Source: Sciurus carolinensis
Lineage: Eukaryota; Chordata; Mammalia; Rodentia; Sciuridae
DNA: 64,000 bases
Direction of reading: 5' to 3'
NCBI RefSeq assembly: GCF_902686445.1
Contig: NC_062216.1
Location: forward strand, 6,531,084 to 6,595,083
The first letter of the stretch is position 1, and every line of letters begins with the position of its first letter. Below, in pieces: positions 46,901 through 58,650 of the stretch. Made by a program: the position numbers and the translations under genes. The notes below the pieces were generated by a model. It saw nothing but the letters and a program-made list of their open reading frames with translations, did no database searches and had not been told where the DNA came from.

Positions 46901-47954
46901 TTATGTCTTCATGCCCTCCCCACTGTCCCTCCTTTTCAGTATACTCTTGACAAAAGAAGACATGAAGGTCTTTGAGGAAGTGGTGCTGCTGGAGGATGCT
47001 TCACCTGCTGTCTGGAGTTATACTGTTCCATGCTGTAGGGGACTGTGCCATGGAAATGTCTCAGCTCTGCCGTGATGAAGGATATGGAAGAAGAGAATGT
47101 GTTTCTGACTGGATGTGGCTCCCCTCCCAATCAAGGATCAACACCAAAGAGTGTGGTCCCAGGAGAGCAACCAAACAGAGAGGGGGAGTAGGAATGGATG
47201 CCACCATCTGTGGGTGAGGCTGCAAGCGTGATCCTCCTTCTATATTCCCACCTGTGTCACTGTTTTTACCACTAGCCCCAAAGATGTTCCGAATACAACC
47301 AGCGCCCTAACAGGGGGATTGCAGGCATAGAATGAACCCTTGAAGACTTTTCTTTTCTCCCTTCTCCCTCCTGCCCAGGTAACTAAATTCAAAACCAAAA
47401 GAACACTGTTTATTTCAGACTCCTGGCTGGAAACCTAAACCAAGGGGAACACTGATCAGCCCTTTCTATCTTTTCCATTCTTTTCTTTTTCTTTTTCTCT
47501 TCTTTCTTCCTTTCTTTCCTTTCTCTTTGAATTTGGAGGTGTGAATTTGAAGCAGGTGATTTTCCCACTCAACAATAGCCTCAGATCTCTTTCATTCTTC
47601 TCTTTTTTAGTTCTTTCACTCATTTAGTTTGTCTGTCTGCATTTATGCTTACCTCACTAACTATGCAATTCATGATTATTTGCCTTCATTATCACAATGC
47701 ATAAAAGCACATTCAATGTGGAGATGACAGAATATTTAACTTTTATGTGGAATCTAGGCATGTAAATGTTTTGAAGGTGTTTTAAGGGTGCTTCCAGTTT
47801 CTACAAAGGAGAAAAGTGTTGTGTACAAAGAATATTGAATGGGAGGAACACAGGTGAGGGTCCACAAGGTAAAGTGTGACTGCAGCACTTCACTTTATGA
47901 ACTTGCAATTGAAGGCAAAATGATTGAAACTTTGCTAGGGATCACCCTATAATT
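46901..47954. other. Unassigned spacer sequence up to the inner arm boundary
   Basis: No gene was recognised. The sequence includes a pyrimidine-rich run at about 47,464-47,527. The right part ends abruptly at about 47,955, where the right arm starts inside a FAM90A-like last exon. Confidence 0.4.
47464..47527 (+). repeat. Polypyrimidine tract
   Basis: A C/T-rich run of about 60 bases has only scattered purines and is built from 'ctttt' and 'cttcctt' blocks. It lies about 450 bases from the inner boundary of the right arm. Confidence 0.9.
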
Positions 47955-47957
47955 AAT

Positions 47958-50900
47958 CTGGAGCTCCAACAGTCATGGTGCAGTCTCCTGAAGAACATTC
48001 TGAGGGTCTGTCGTGGAACACAGCCGGCCGCAGGGGATTAGACTTGGTGAAGGGTGGGACAGGATTCAGGACAGGGCTTTTCCTTGGAGGGTGAAGATCC
48101 ATGCTGGAACCCTGGGGTGGAGTTTTCCTGGTCACTGGGGGTGACACTTTGAATCTGAGTCCACTTGTAGAAGGCAGACATGGCAAAGATATGTAAACCT
48201 CCATGCCTGAACCTCTAGTGCTCCAATATGGAGTCAGGCTGGGGTCGACTCTAAGTTTCTTTGGGGCATGCTGGCTTGCCTTGACAGGATCCTGGCATGC
48301 CTCTTGATGGGGGCCCTGACACTGAGTGTGGGGACCTGGGCTGCTCTCCATGCTGTAGTCGGCAGGCAGGGACGTTTGCTCACCTCAGGCACCCTGGCAG
48401 TGGATTGAGGATAGAGCACCTGGCCCACAACATGGCTTTTAGAGGTAGCCTGAGAAACATTAAGGGAGCTGCCCTCTGACTTTTCATCTGCTCCCTTCAC
48501 ATGGAGGGCAGTATTCTGGCCAGACCGCCTTACTGCTGGCTGGCTGGTGCCCATGATGGCTACTTCCTGTCCTTTCATGTGCACAGGGATGGAGTAGAAA
48601 TCAAGTTCATTTCTTTGGAAGGGCTGTGCTATAGGGAGGATGGGTCTCTCATCAGTGTTCTTGACAGGTGGCTGACTCTCTAACACAGAGCCCAGGACAG
48701 AACTCTGGCAGGGTATTTAGATGGGCAGTGGCCTGCTGGTTTGCTGGACAATAAGACAGACACATAAAGCATTCATTATACTTGCTCTCTGTCAAGAAAA
48801 AATGGAAACCAAACAAATAGGCAAAGGACTACAGAACATGAAGTTCAAGAGTAAGACGATTCGTCAGTCACCTAAAGTAAAAGGTGTGCTCCAACTCAAT
48901 GGTCATTAGTAGAACACCAACTATAATATCAACCTCACACCTTTCATGGCATATTGGCAAATATCCAGAGCAGAAAAACAGCAGCCTACCATGGAGATAC
49001 TCACCCTCAGATAGGCACTGGATTCTGTCCCTCCCTTCCAATTTGGTTGCTGCCACCCCTTAAGTCTCCTAGAAGATCTCTGGAGCATTCTTCCTCTGCT
49101 GCTCCTCTTGCCTGCAGAACAAACCAAGGTATTTGGATGGATCCAGAGCAGAAAGCAAAAGTTCATGTCCCAATTCCCTTAGTGTTTGTTCTGATATGGT
49201 TTGACCATTCCTAGATCTGTGCCTTCCCTTATGTCCCACCCAGTCCATAACTCCAGCCTGCCCTTCTCATTTTCCACTAAGTTGAATCACAAGGACTCAT
49301 CGCCTTTGTGCTTATTATGGTCATGTTCCTACAGGACCCTGACTCCCACCCCTTACTGGAGGCATGGGAAAAGAGTGACATCCAGGGTGTGGCATTCTGA
49401 AGTGATGTCCTTGCCTATTCCTCTTCCACTTACCCTGTCATTGCACATGGCTGTGATCATTGTGTGGAGAAGGAAGGACACCACCCCTTTGACTTCAGTG
49501 CTCAGGCTTGGATCCCCCTACTCATCACTCACCTTTGTCTCTGGTCCTTCTGTCTCTCAGACTGATTAAAGCTTCCTGTGTTGAGGAGAATCTCAAGTTG
49601 CCTTGGTGACTGATACACCTTCTCCTTCTTTGGGCCAAAGGGCTGTAGGGCCAGTACCCCAGTTCAGGACATCAGGGGGCATCTTCTGCTCCTTGAAGTG
49701 TGTCCAAAGGTCCCACAGTCCTTGCACTTGACCTGTGGGTGCAACAAGACAAGTTGCCTTGAGTCAGCACAAATAAAGCCAGCTCTGCAATCTGAAGGCT
49801 AAGATAGATTTTCAAGACTTAGTTAAGCTTTGTTTTAGATTAGAGATGCAGACCTGTGCACAAGCAATTTGTAGGATTACTAGGATTGCTGAAGTTCTTT
49901 GGAAAGCGTCTGTTGTTAGAATCCCTAGAAGGAAGACTTGAATGTTCCAAAGGTGATGATACTGAGCCAGAATTCAAGAAAAGTAATAACATTTGGCTGA
50001 GTAGTCTCCTAATTTGGATGGAAGATATCTCATCAAAACATATGAAGGGACTAATTTACCTGTGAGCAGGTCCCAGGCCCGGCCTTCATGGGTTGTAACA
50101 GGAGGTTTGAGATGTAGAGGCCAAATCAGCAATATCTGAGCCAGATTATGACCCATGCTGCCCCCACGCTCCTGACTCTTCCAGGCCTCCACTTACCTAG
50201 GGGTTCTCCTCCTCTGGTGAGGGAACCCTCTTCCCCACAGCTCTCCCCTCCTGGTGCTTCTCATTCTGGGTTTTAAGGAGCCTTTTTGATGGAGGCTGTG
50301 AGGAACGACTTGCCCACTGCCTCATGTTCTTGGTGTCAGGTCTTTCTTCCTCAGAGGCTGAGATTTGGATTTCCTGAGTCATGGAGAAAAGAAGAATGTA
50401 TTAATGACCACAGAGAAATGGTATGTCCATTGCACTTTATTTACATTGTGTTGTTGAGCAACCCGCACAACCACTGAGGGAAATCTGTTTCCCAGAGTGC
50501 AGTGTTCCTCTCCTAGATGTCTCTTTTTTCATAACTACAGGTACCTGGCCCTAGGAGAGGACCTTGCTATGACTCTGACACATCATATATGGATGCTCAT
50601 TTTAGATTTGTATTGAGTGACTGATTCTAGACAATATGCTCATTTCCTTTATAACAGCATGCCTTATAGGTAAGAAAAACTGTGTTTTGCCATATTTATG
50701 AAATAATCATTGTTACAAGGTTGGATGGATGTAAGCCATCCCCTTCACATCCTTGAAAATTGAGAACACAGCAGTTCCCCTTCCAACGAATTCACTGCTA
50801 TATTTAATATCACCAAAAGTGATCTTCATGCATGCATTTATGAAGATACTGCACATGCCCAAATTAACTGTACTATGGAACCTAGGTAACTTGATATGAT

Positions 50901-51605
50901 CCTGAAAGAGACAATAAACTGGCCTGACTTTAACACAGATACCACTTCTTGTTCTTCACCATCCTGTGTGCTTGCCTCTTTATTAGCTCTCCCCTCAACC
51001 CTTATAGCTGGACCCCAATTAACCTTTACACGTGGGTGCAATGGTTTACAGGAGAAAGGTGTGGAGAACATCTGGCTGCTGCTGCAGTTACTGAACCTGA
51101 GAATGGCCGGGCTATGCATGAATTTCTAGACCAGGTGCAGGAGTAGAGCTGACCCTCCGCTTCAGCAGGCACAGTGGAGAGAAAGGATCTGCAGTAGGGC
51201 CTGCTTCTTGGAAGAGCAGAGGGGAGCACTATCCTAGCCCTGAAAATCAAGCAAAAGTTGAAAATTAAGCATCCTGAGTAGATAGATATAGGGAAAGAAA
51301 ATTCATATTGGCCCCATTGCTGAGGACAGGATCCTGTATTTAGAAGACCCACAAAGCCCACCAGAAGACCTACAGAGCTCCTAATGAATTAGGCAAAGAA
51401 TTGGAGATAAATCAACACCCAAATCCATCAGGTGTTTCTACCAGTACTTATTTTATCTCCCTCAGTAGAAAGACACACAATTTAAAATGAAACAATCCTT
51501 AGCCCAGCACTGAAACCTCTGGCATTCCTTTTCCTCCAATCTATTAATATTTCCAGCAACAATCTGAAAAGCACCTGGAAGAAGGAAACCAACCTGTGAT
51601 CCCAT
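47958..51605 (-). pseudogene. FAM90A-like: FAM90A-like pseudogene, unit E (right arm), 3' end missing
   Basis: Mirror copy of unit D. Exon 1 has ATG at 51,605-51,603 (MGSQ). Exon 2 is 50,197-50,373. Exon 3 is 49,533-49,732 and exon 4 is 49,005-49,111. The last exon starts at 48,743 and is cut at about 47,958, so the C-terminal tail seen in D is absent. The zinc knuckle keeps all four ligands (CKDCGTFGHTSRSRRC) but a TGA follows at 49,666. The last codon of exon 2 is TAG where D has CAG, directly at the donor. The intron before the last exon is only about 260 bases, against 633 in D. Lesions differ from those of D, so the copies decayed independently after duplication. Confidence 0.87.
50849..51236 (+). 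mobile_element. Copied LTR fragment plus flank inside unit E intron 1
   Basis: This matches 46,426-46,812 without interruption: the 3' part of the betaretrovirus-like LTR with AATAAA, then about 200 bases of host flank. The shared host flank shows it is a copy of the provirus right junction, not an independent insertion. It replaces the LINE-1 block of the left arm. Confidence 0.88.
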
Positions 51606-51726
51606 TGTTCTGCTCTTTTGTGTGAGAAGGTTGTCGGACAGGTGGCTGCTGGAGACACAGCAGGGCAGGAGATGCGGCTTCCAGGATGTCATGGGAAGAA
51701 CTAGTGAGGAATGGTCATGGCCCTGG

Positions 51727-51736
51727 ACTTTTATAC
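51727..51736 (-). promoter_or_regulatory. TATA box of FAM90A-like unit E
   Basis: The reverse complement of 'ggacttttatac' gives the same box as in unit D, at the same distance from the ATG. Confidence 0.68.
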
Positions 51737-52139
51737 TGACCCAGGGTGACTTGATCCAAAATGTGAACTACTGAATCTAACGGAATCCCTTGAGGCCACT
51801 TCCTGTAAATCCGTGACTCACACCTTTGCATCACAAGACTCTACTCAGGGTCCCTTATTTGCCAATCATTGCGTCCTAGATACTTGCTGTTTTCCTAGAC
51901 CACTTTGTCAATCTTTCTGCAGCAAAATCTCATCAAGAACATGTTCAGATTTGACAGGTGGAATGACTCTGAGGCCTTAGGAACCTGACAAATGCAAGAT
52001 ACTCTAAATGGCATTTGGTACTTACTAATGTTGCTTCCTGTGTGCTGAATGATTATTTTTCTTGCCATTCTACCTAAGGTAGCCTTAGTTAAAGGGGAAG
52101 GATTTCAATAATTTTAATATATTTTAGAAACACATATGT

Positions 52140-52290
52140 TTATCACTTGGGGATGCAAGTTTGGATGAACATAAGGAAATCAATAAATGTATTTCTGCAT
52201 ATAATCATCAGGAGGACAAAAATCCTATAATGATCTCCTCACATGTCCAAAAAAATGTTCACTAGAGTCCAGCAACCCATTTGTGCATCC
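52140..52290 (+). mobile_element. LINE-1 ORF2 fragment, right arm
   Basis: Mirror of 32,335-32,470, lying directly upstream of the ERV1 LTR. Confidence 0.55.
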
Positions 52291-52349
52291 TCTTGGGTGA
52301 ATATGAATCTCAGTTTATAGTGTAGAGTCTAGCTCTTTCTATTTCCCTG

Positions 52350-53326
52350 TGTGATGGGCTCACTTATTTTTCCCCATGGAAATGTTATGGACCAGACTAC
52401 ATGGGCAATGACTAAGCAGACTCCATTTTACCCTGAGACTCCATGTTATGTAGAAAATACTTCTCCCACAGGAACACCCCACCTCTGCACCCATCAACAG
52501 TAGCTTAGCATGACATGTTTGATGACACAAAATAAAATTTCTAATATAGCAAAAATTTGTGCTGTTTTTGATCCTCATTTTTCCTAAACAATGTACCATG
52601 TGAACACTGATGCCCACAGTGATTGTCTAGACATTAGTAACCATTCCTTAATTTGTACCTAGGTAAGGTCATTTTGACCCACTTTCCCCCTTCTGCTAAT
52701 GATTTTAGATCTCCTGATGTTAGTTTGTAATTTTAAATCATAGCCACATACACTTATGATTGTACTGACTTATGGTATAAAAACCCCTATCACCCTATGG
52801 TCGGGGCTGTTCTTCCCATAGCTATATTGGGGGCATAGTGTGAGATAGTCTGCACGGTGGATATTAAAGACTCTCAAATTTGGACTTCTTGGTGGTGATC
52901 GTTCTGATCTTAAGTTGTGCCTCACAACCTTTTAAGGACTCAGAGAGATCCTGGCTGCCAGGTGCATAACCATGACGCACCACTGACCTGGAAACTCCTG
53001 TGGGTGTGGAGAAACCATAAAAGCTGTTGCTCCAAGGAGAAGACCTCTGAGAGACTTTCCTCAGCCCCAGGCTGCAGAGCCCCAACCCAGGAGTGAACTA
53101 AATTCTTTAAGAGACATCTGTTTGTGACCCCAGGGCACACAGGTAAGTCTACCTCTGGTGGATTCATATCTGAGGACTCTGAGGAAGGCTGGAGACAGCA
53201 TTGCTTTCTGAGGCACAGGCCCTCAGGTCAGGAATCTGTAGTGACCACTTATCATTGTATTTGGTGTCTTACTGGCTCCGTGTTTGTTCGTCTTTTTCTG
53301 TTTTTTGTTTGTCCCTGAGTGTGGAT
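52350..53326 (+). mobile_element. ERV1 LTR and leader, right arm
   Basis: Starts TGTGATGG at 52,350. 'ggtataaaaacccc' near 52,772 is a TATA box, and ATTAAA lies near 52,864. The leader includes 'aggtaagtct' near 53,140, a possible splice donor. It ends at the gag start at 53,327. Confidence 0.68.
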
Positions 53327-53554
53327 GTGGGTCAGTCTCCCTCATGTTTGTCATGTACTGCCCTTCAATGTATGTTGACAAATTTCCAGGAATTCCAGAG
53401 AAGGGCCCCTAACTACTGGGTCTGGCATGACATCTCTTCTCTCTCTAAATTCTGTGGGAGAGAATGGCCAACTTTCATGGTCAAATGGCCCCCTCAGGGG
53501 ACCACCAAATTTTCTCTGGGCAGCCTGAACATCCTTACCAAATGTCTTACATGA
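53327..53554 (+). pseudogene. ERV1 gag matrix start, right arm
   Basis: VGQSPSC at the N-terminus, then FCGREWPTFMVKWPPQGT, as in the left arm. A stop follows TKCLT at 53,552. The GTG at the start position is shared by both arms, so it predates the duplication. Confidence 0.7.
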
Positions 53555-55118
53555 AAAAAAAAATTTTTAATTGGTTAAAATGTTTTTAAACCATGATCAC
53601 TAAAGTTTACATGGAAATGTAACCTGCCACCAACAGGCACTTCCAACTATTGGACTTCCTCCCCCAAAATGCCAGGCAAAAACTTTGATAGCTGCTGTCC
53701 AAGAGATCAGAAAAAATGGTTTAGAACAAGACCCCAACCTGAGCGGACTCTCTGTAGGAGACCAACAGAAGCAGGCTCCTTTGCTGTCTCTTCAGGAAAC
53801 TCCTTCATGGAGGAATAAGGCATAACCTTTGTCTATAGTTTCTTAATTCTTCTCCTCTGTGATGAGCAAGAGCACATCAGGATTGAAGCAAAAACAACTT
53901 TTGACATTCTACTATTTAACTTCACTATTTTGATCTGCACCTAGGTTAATTTTTGGATCAGACCTATTTTATCCAACTGTAAAGTTTTTCTAGTGCTCTG
54001 TCTCATTCAGAGGCCAATGTACAAGGGTTAGCTCTCAATTTTGTGGGTTTTTAACAATAAGCTACAAGACCTTTCTTTATCTGTTTTATGTGCATGTACA
54101 CCAGTGTATCATCACATCTACCTATGTTTTCTAACCAAAGTTGACATATGAGCTCAAAAACTAAAACTTTTTAAAAAATGAATCCAACTACCTTAAATTC
54201 ACAAAATTTAAAAGGTTCAATTTCAACTGGGTAAGCAAATATAAGTAAAGATGTCTTTAAAACTCACAAGTATCTCTAGGAGGTCATGCAACTGATAAAA
54301 TAATAATGTCTATAAAATATCTAATATCCACTATTTCTAGATTTTTTTGTCAACAGGAAAGAAAGAATTGCTGCCCAATACACCTGTCTGATACCTTGGA
54401 TTTTAAAAATAAGTAATTTAGATTTGACCTATATGAGATTGATCAGGGATGTGTTTGTTAGAGACATATGACTGATTTGAATGTTAAGATGCTCACTGTT
54501 AAATATAAAATCAAGTATTCTTAACAACTTAAATTCCATAGGGTAACATACTTAACACATTATTGTTGTTTTCATAAATTGGTAAATACAAACAGCGGTT
54601 TCAAGTTACTTTATCACTAAAACCAAGATTACTAAATATTTCAACAGGGATAATTCTATACAAAGAGTTCAAAAGTTTCAACTACATTTCAAATAGAGTT
54701 CAATAAATACAAAGTATTTCATCTTATTAAAATGAAGTAATTTTTCTAAATTGAGAAATTTACAAGGGTTGTTTCGGAATATAAATTTTAAAAAGGGGGA
54801 TCAACAGATTAAAAAAATTAAAGGATTCTAGATATAAATCTATATGTACAAAGAAAAATGTGTTTCTAGTCAAAAAGTCTTTAAGTGATAAAATAAAGCT
54901 GTAATATATCTAAGTAATCAACAATAGGGCCTAATTAAGTGATTAAAAAATTTAAATTATGGGTAAACATATATGTTTATGTGTATATATAAGTAACACA
55001 ACAGTGAAAATTATTCAAGGTTTTCCCCTAAGGTCAAATACTAACGCACTAGTATAAAACAAAGTTCAGTCTATATGCTAAAATGACAAATAATTCTTAA
55101 AATAGTCATTTAGTCTTT
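53555..55118 (+). mobile_element. ERV1-like internal region, AT-rich, right arm
   Basis: Mirror of 29,510-31,063. A short degraded gag-like part is followed by AT-rich sequence without open frames. Confidence 0.45.
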
Positions 55119-56940
55119 ATTTTTTTTTTTAGATGAAGCCAAAACATTTATTTTGTTCCAGAACATAAACCTGATCCAAGTTCATAGCATACAATTTGGA
55201 ACATGAGTGGGGAGACACTATGATGGAAACGGTTTACTTTGCAGTGCTGACCGCAGGTCCCTTTTTCTCTGCCTATAGTATCTCCACCTTCTCTTTCCTT
55301 TGCCAGGCTGGGCTTCACTGTGAGCGGCTCTGAAAGCATCCTCTTTCCATTTAGCACTGTCTCCTGAGCCCGCTTCCTTGGGAATTCACCTTGGGCGCCA
55401 CACCCTCCTGCCTGCCTGGGCCTGGCCCTGGGCAAGCTTCCCTCTGCCTCCTCAGCCCTGTCCCTGCGGTGGACAGGGCTGCCTAGAGCGGTGGTGCCCA
55501 CACCTGTCAGCAGCCCTGTTAGTGCCCTGGTGTTTCCGGCCAGGAGAGGAGCCTCCAGCTCTCCCTCTCCGCTAAGGCCCCGCCTGCGTTCGCCACCGCG
55601 GAGCTGCCCATGAGACCTGAAGGCCTCCACCGTCTCCGGGCCTGGGCTGCCCCTGTCATTGTCCTGTTGGCCCTCCCTTCCCTCTGTGCTCACCTCCAGG
55701 GCCCCCCAGCCGTGTCTGCTCTTCCCTGCCGCGCAGCCAGGTGCAGACTGCCCACCCCAGGCCCCGGGCAGCTGCCTTCTTTTTCCAATCATGGATTTCT
55801 GGCCCCAGATGCAAAGATCCACCTGAGGTTGGAGGCCCTCCTTGATGAAGCCCCACCTGAGGATGCCTTCCTGTCCCTGGCCCTAGTCCAGGACGCTCCG
55901 TGGGAAACTGTAAGGAACTGGGGAGCACTGGGAAGCCTGGGCGTGCATGTCCCCGTGGGCAGAGGGAGAGGAACCTCCATCCGCTGGCACCTCTTAGGAG
56001 CCGGGCCCTGGCGCGGGCAACTGAATGTCACCTGGGGTCTGAGATTTGGGCGCCGTCACACACTTGTGGGTGGCCTGTGCCTCCACAGGTGCTGCTGTCA
56101 CAGATGCCCGAGCCCGGGCACTTTCTAAGGAACAGAGACGTATGGGCTCAGTTCTGGAGGCTGGGAAGTCCAGGATGCAGTGGCTGCACCTTACAAGGCC
56201 TCTCCTGCTGCGTCGTGACGAAGTGGATGGCCTCACAGGAGCGGGGCATCCTCAGTGTCAGTACAAGCTCACTCTCAGGAACCGCACTCACCAGTCAGGA
56301 GGGCTCTGCGCACCCGCCCTGCGCACGTGGGAACTGCTCGCACGGTTGCCCTGGGGGTCACGCTGGGTCCTGCGCCCTGGGCACACGGCTGGCCGGATGG
56401 CGCGGCCCAGCTGAGGGTGCTCCGACTGTTCGCAACCCACGGATCTGGACCCAGCCTGCCACTGAGCACACAGCTCGACCCAGATGAACTTGCTCCGGGT
56501 GACGGTGTGAGAGGCCACACAGCGGGCTGCACATTACCAGAAAGCGAGCGCCTGGTACCCGGCTGGACGGGCGGTGCCGTCTTAGCCAGGCCCCCAGCCG
56601 CTCCCTGGGTAGACGCTGGCTACCTGTGCTCAGGGGACTGCTGCGTCCGGCAGATGTCGCTCCCTGGTGGGGTCATCCTCCCGTGGTACCGGGGTAGGAT
56701 GGGAGGCGGGCACACATCCTTCACCCAGGAGTCCTGCTGCAGACATCTCGGCCCCCTCTGAGAGGTTCTCCTGCCCAGGCGCGTGGACCGTATTGGCTTC
56801 TGTCATAGTTTTTGTGACAAGGACACACAACATAAGACGGCCCCTTGAGCAGACTCTTAAGTGTTCAGTAAAGCGTTGGTAACTGCAGCCACCAGCTGTC
56901 AAAAGAGCTCTAGGACTTGCTCAGCTTCTTTTTCTTTTTC
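55119..56940 (-). other. GC-rich block with polyadenylation signal and A-tract, right arm
   Basis: Mirror of 28,052-29,506, with 0.35 kb more sequence at its 5' side. On the minus strand it ends with AATAAA near 55,150 and an A-run at about 55,121-55,130. The longest frames are 224 codons (minus, 55,148-55,822) and about 195 codons (plus). They are disrupted or different in the left arm, and the sequence shows no domain I know. The 3' end looks like a processed transcript. The source gene is unknown. Confidence 0.5.
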
Positions 56941-58331
56941 TTTTTCTTTTAGTGTCTTTTAGCTACACAGGAGAGTAGAGTCCATGTGGAGGTAATCATG
57001 ACAGTGTGGGATGTGTCTTGTTCTAATTCAGTACGGACACCTCTCCTTCCCCTTCCCTCCCCACACCCTCTGTTGATCTTTCTGTCATTTACCCATAGTT
57101 ATTTTTTAAAATTAATTTCTTATGGATATACTTGAAGGTGAGACTCACTGTGGTGTGTTCATATGTGCACGTGTCTGATTGGTTCCACTGTCTTTCCTTT
57201 CCACATCCCCCCTTCCCTTCATCCCCTTTGTCCACTCCACTGAACTTCTATTCCAGACCCCTCGCCCATTATGGATTAAATTCCACATATCAGAGAAAAT
57301 ATTTGACCTTGGGTTTGGGGATTGGCTTATTTGACTTAGTATGCTAGTCTCCAGATCCATCCATTTACTGGAAAATGTCATAACGTCATTCTTCATGACT
57401 GAGTAATACTCCATTGTGTATACACACCACATTTTCTTCATTCTGTGGGATTTGCTCATCTTTCATAATTGAAACTGTGCACCATTTTGGCCAATATCTC
57501 CTTGTTGTTCCTCTCCTCAGTCCCTGGCAACCTCTGTTCCACTCTCTGCATTGGATTATTTATTTTCTTCCAGCCGTATTGAGGTATTATTGGAAAATTA
57601 AAAAATCATATAAGTTTAAGTTATACAATCTGATGTTTAGATTATGAAGTGCTCATGACAATCCAGCTAATTAGTTACTCGTCACCTCATCACCTCACAA
57701 ACCCCCCCATACTCTGTGTGTGTGTGTGTGTAGACACTGTAGGTCTACGACCTCACAACTCCAAGCACACCAAGTGTCATTATTAACCATAGCCACGGAG
57801 CCGGGCGTGGGACCTCTGGACCTTAGCGATCCTGCATGATGGAAACTGATTGGCACCTGCCCACCCCACCCCAGGCCCTGGCAGCCACCACTCTGCTCTC
57901 TACCTCTGAGCTGCCCTTCCAGGTCCACGCAATGAGGTTGGGCAGTGTCTGTCTTCCTTTTCTGGCCATTTCACTTGGCACAGTGTTCTCAGACTCGCCC
58001 ACACAGTCATGGCGAAGGGACTCCCTTCTTGTTTGGGGAGGCCACATGGAGGTGTGCAGGCCCTGGTTCCTTCATCCATGGGTCAGTCCGTTGACACTGA
58101 GTGGTTCCTGCTCCTGTGACAGTGCCATGATGGCCTGGCCATGGCCAGGGCTCCTCAAGGCCCTGACCTCAAACTCTGTGCAGGTACCTGCCCACCAGCT
58201 GACAGGGGCCACGCGATTCTGGCTTTATTTCCAGGTCACTTCCAGGGCTTTCTGTCACCACCTCCCTGATTGGCTCTCCTACCAGCGGGACGCAGGTATG
58301 GCCTTTTCTCCACAGCTTTGCAGACATTTGT

Positions 58332-58372
<41 letters not shown>

Positions 58373-58650
58373 AAACAGCAGTCATCCCAACAGGTACGAG
58401 GTCTTAGTTCCCTATGTTCTTGATTTGTGTTTCTCTGATGATCAGTGTACATTTTCATATATCTATCGGTCTTCCCTGGAGAAAGATCTGTTCAGAGTAT
58501 TTCCCCCTTTTAACTGGGTTGTTATTATTATGGTTATTATTGCTATTGAGTTGTAGGACTCCCTTGTATGTTCTGGGTGTGACCTTTGTATCAAATATAT
58601 GGTCTACAAACATTTTCTGCCATCTGAAAGGTGCCTCTCTTTTTTAAAAA
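56941..58650 (-). mobile_element. LINE-1 3' ends, nested, right arm
   Basis: Mirror of 26,331-28,050, with the same two L1 3' ends in antisense. Confidence 0.75.
58336..58371 (+). repeat. (GT)n microsatellite, right arm
   Basis: About 17 GT units, mirror of the longer CA tract at 26,584. A second short GT tract lies at 57,716-57,731. Confidence 0.97.

Noticed and set aside
55148..55822. A 224-codon minus-strand frame in the GC-rich block
   Set aside because: GC-rich DNA has few stops by chance. The mirror frame in the left arm is not conserved, and several other frames are just as open.
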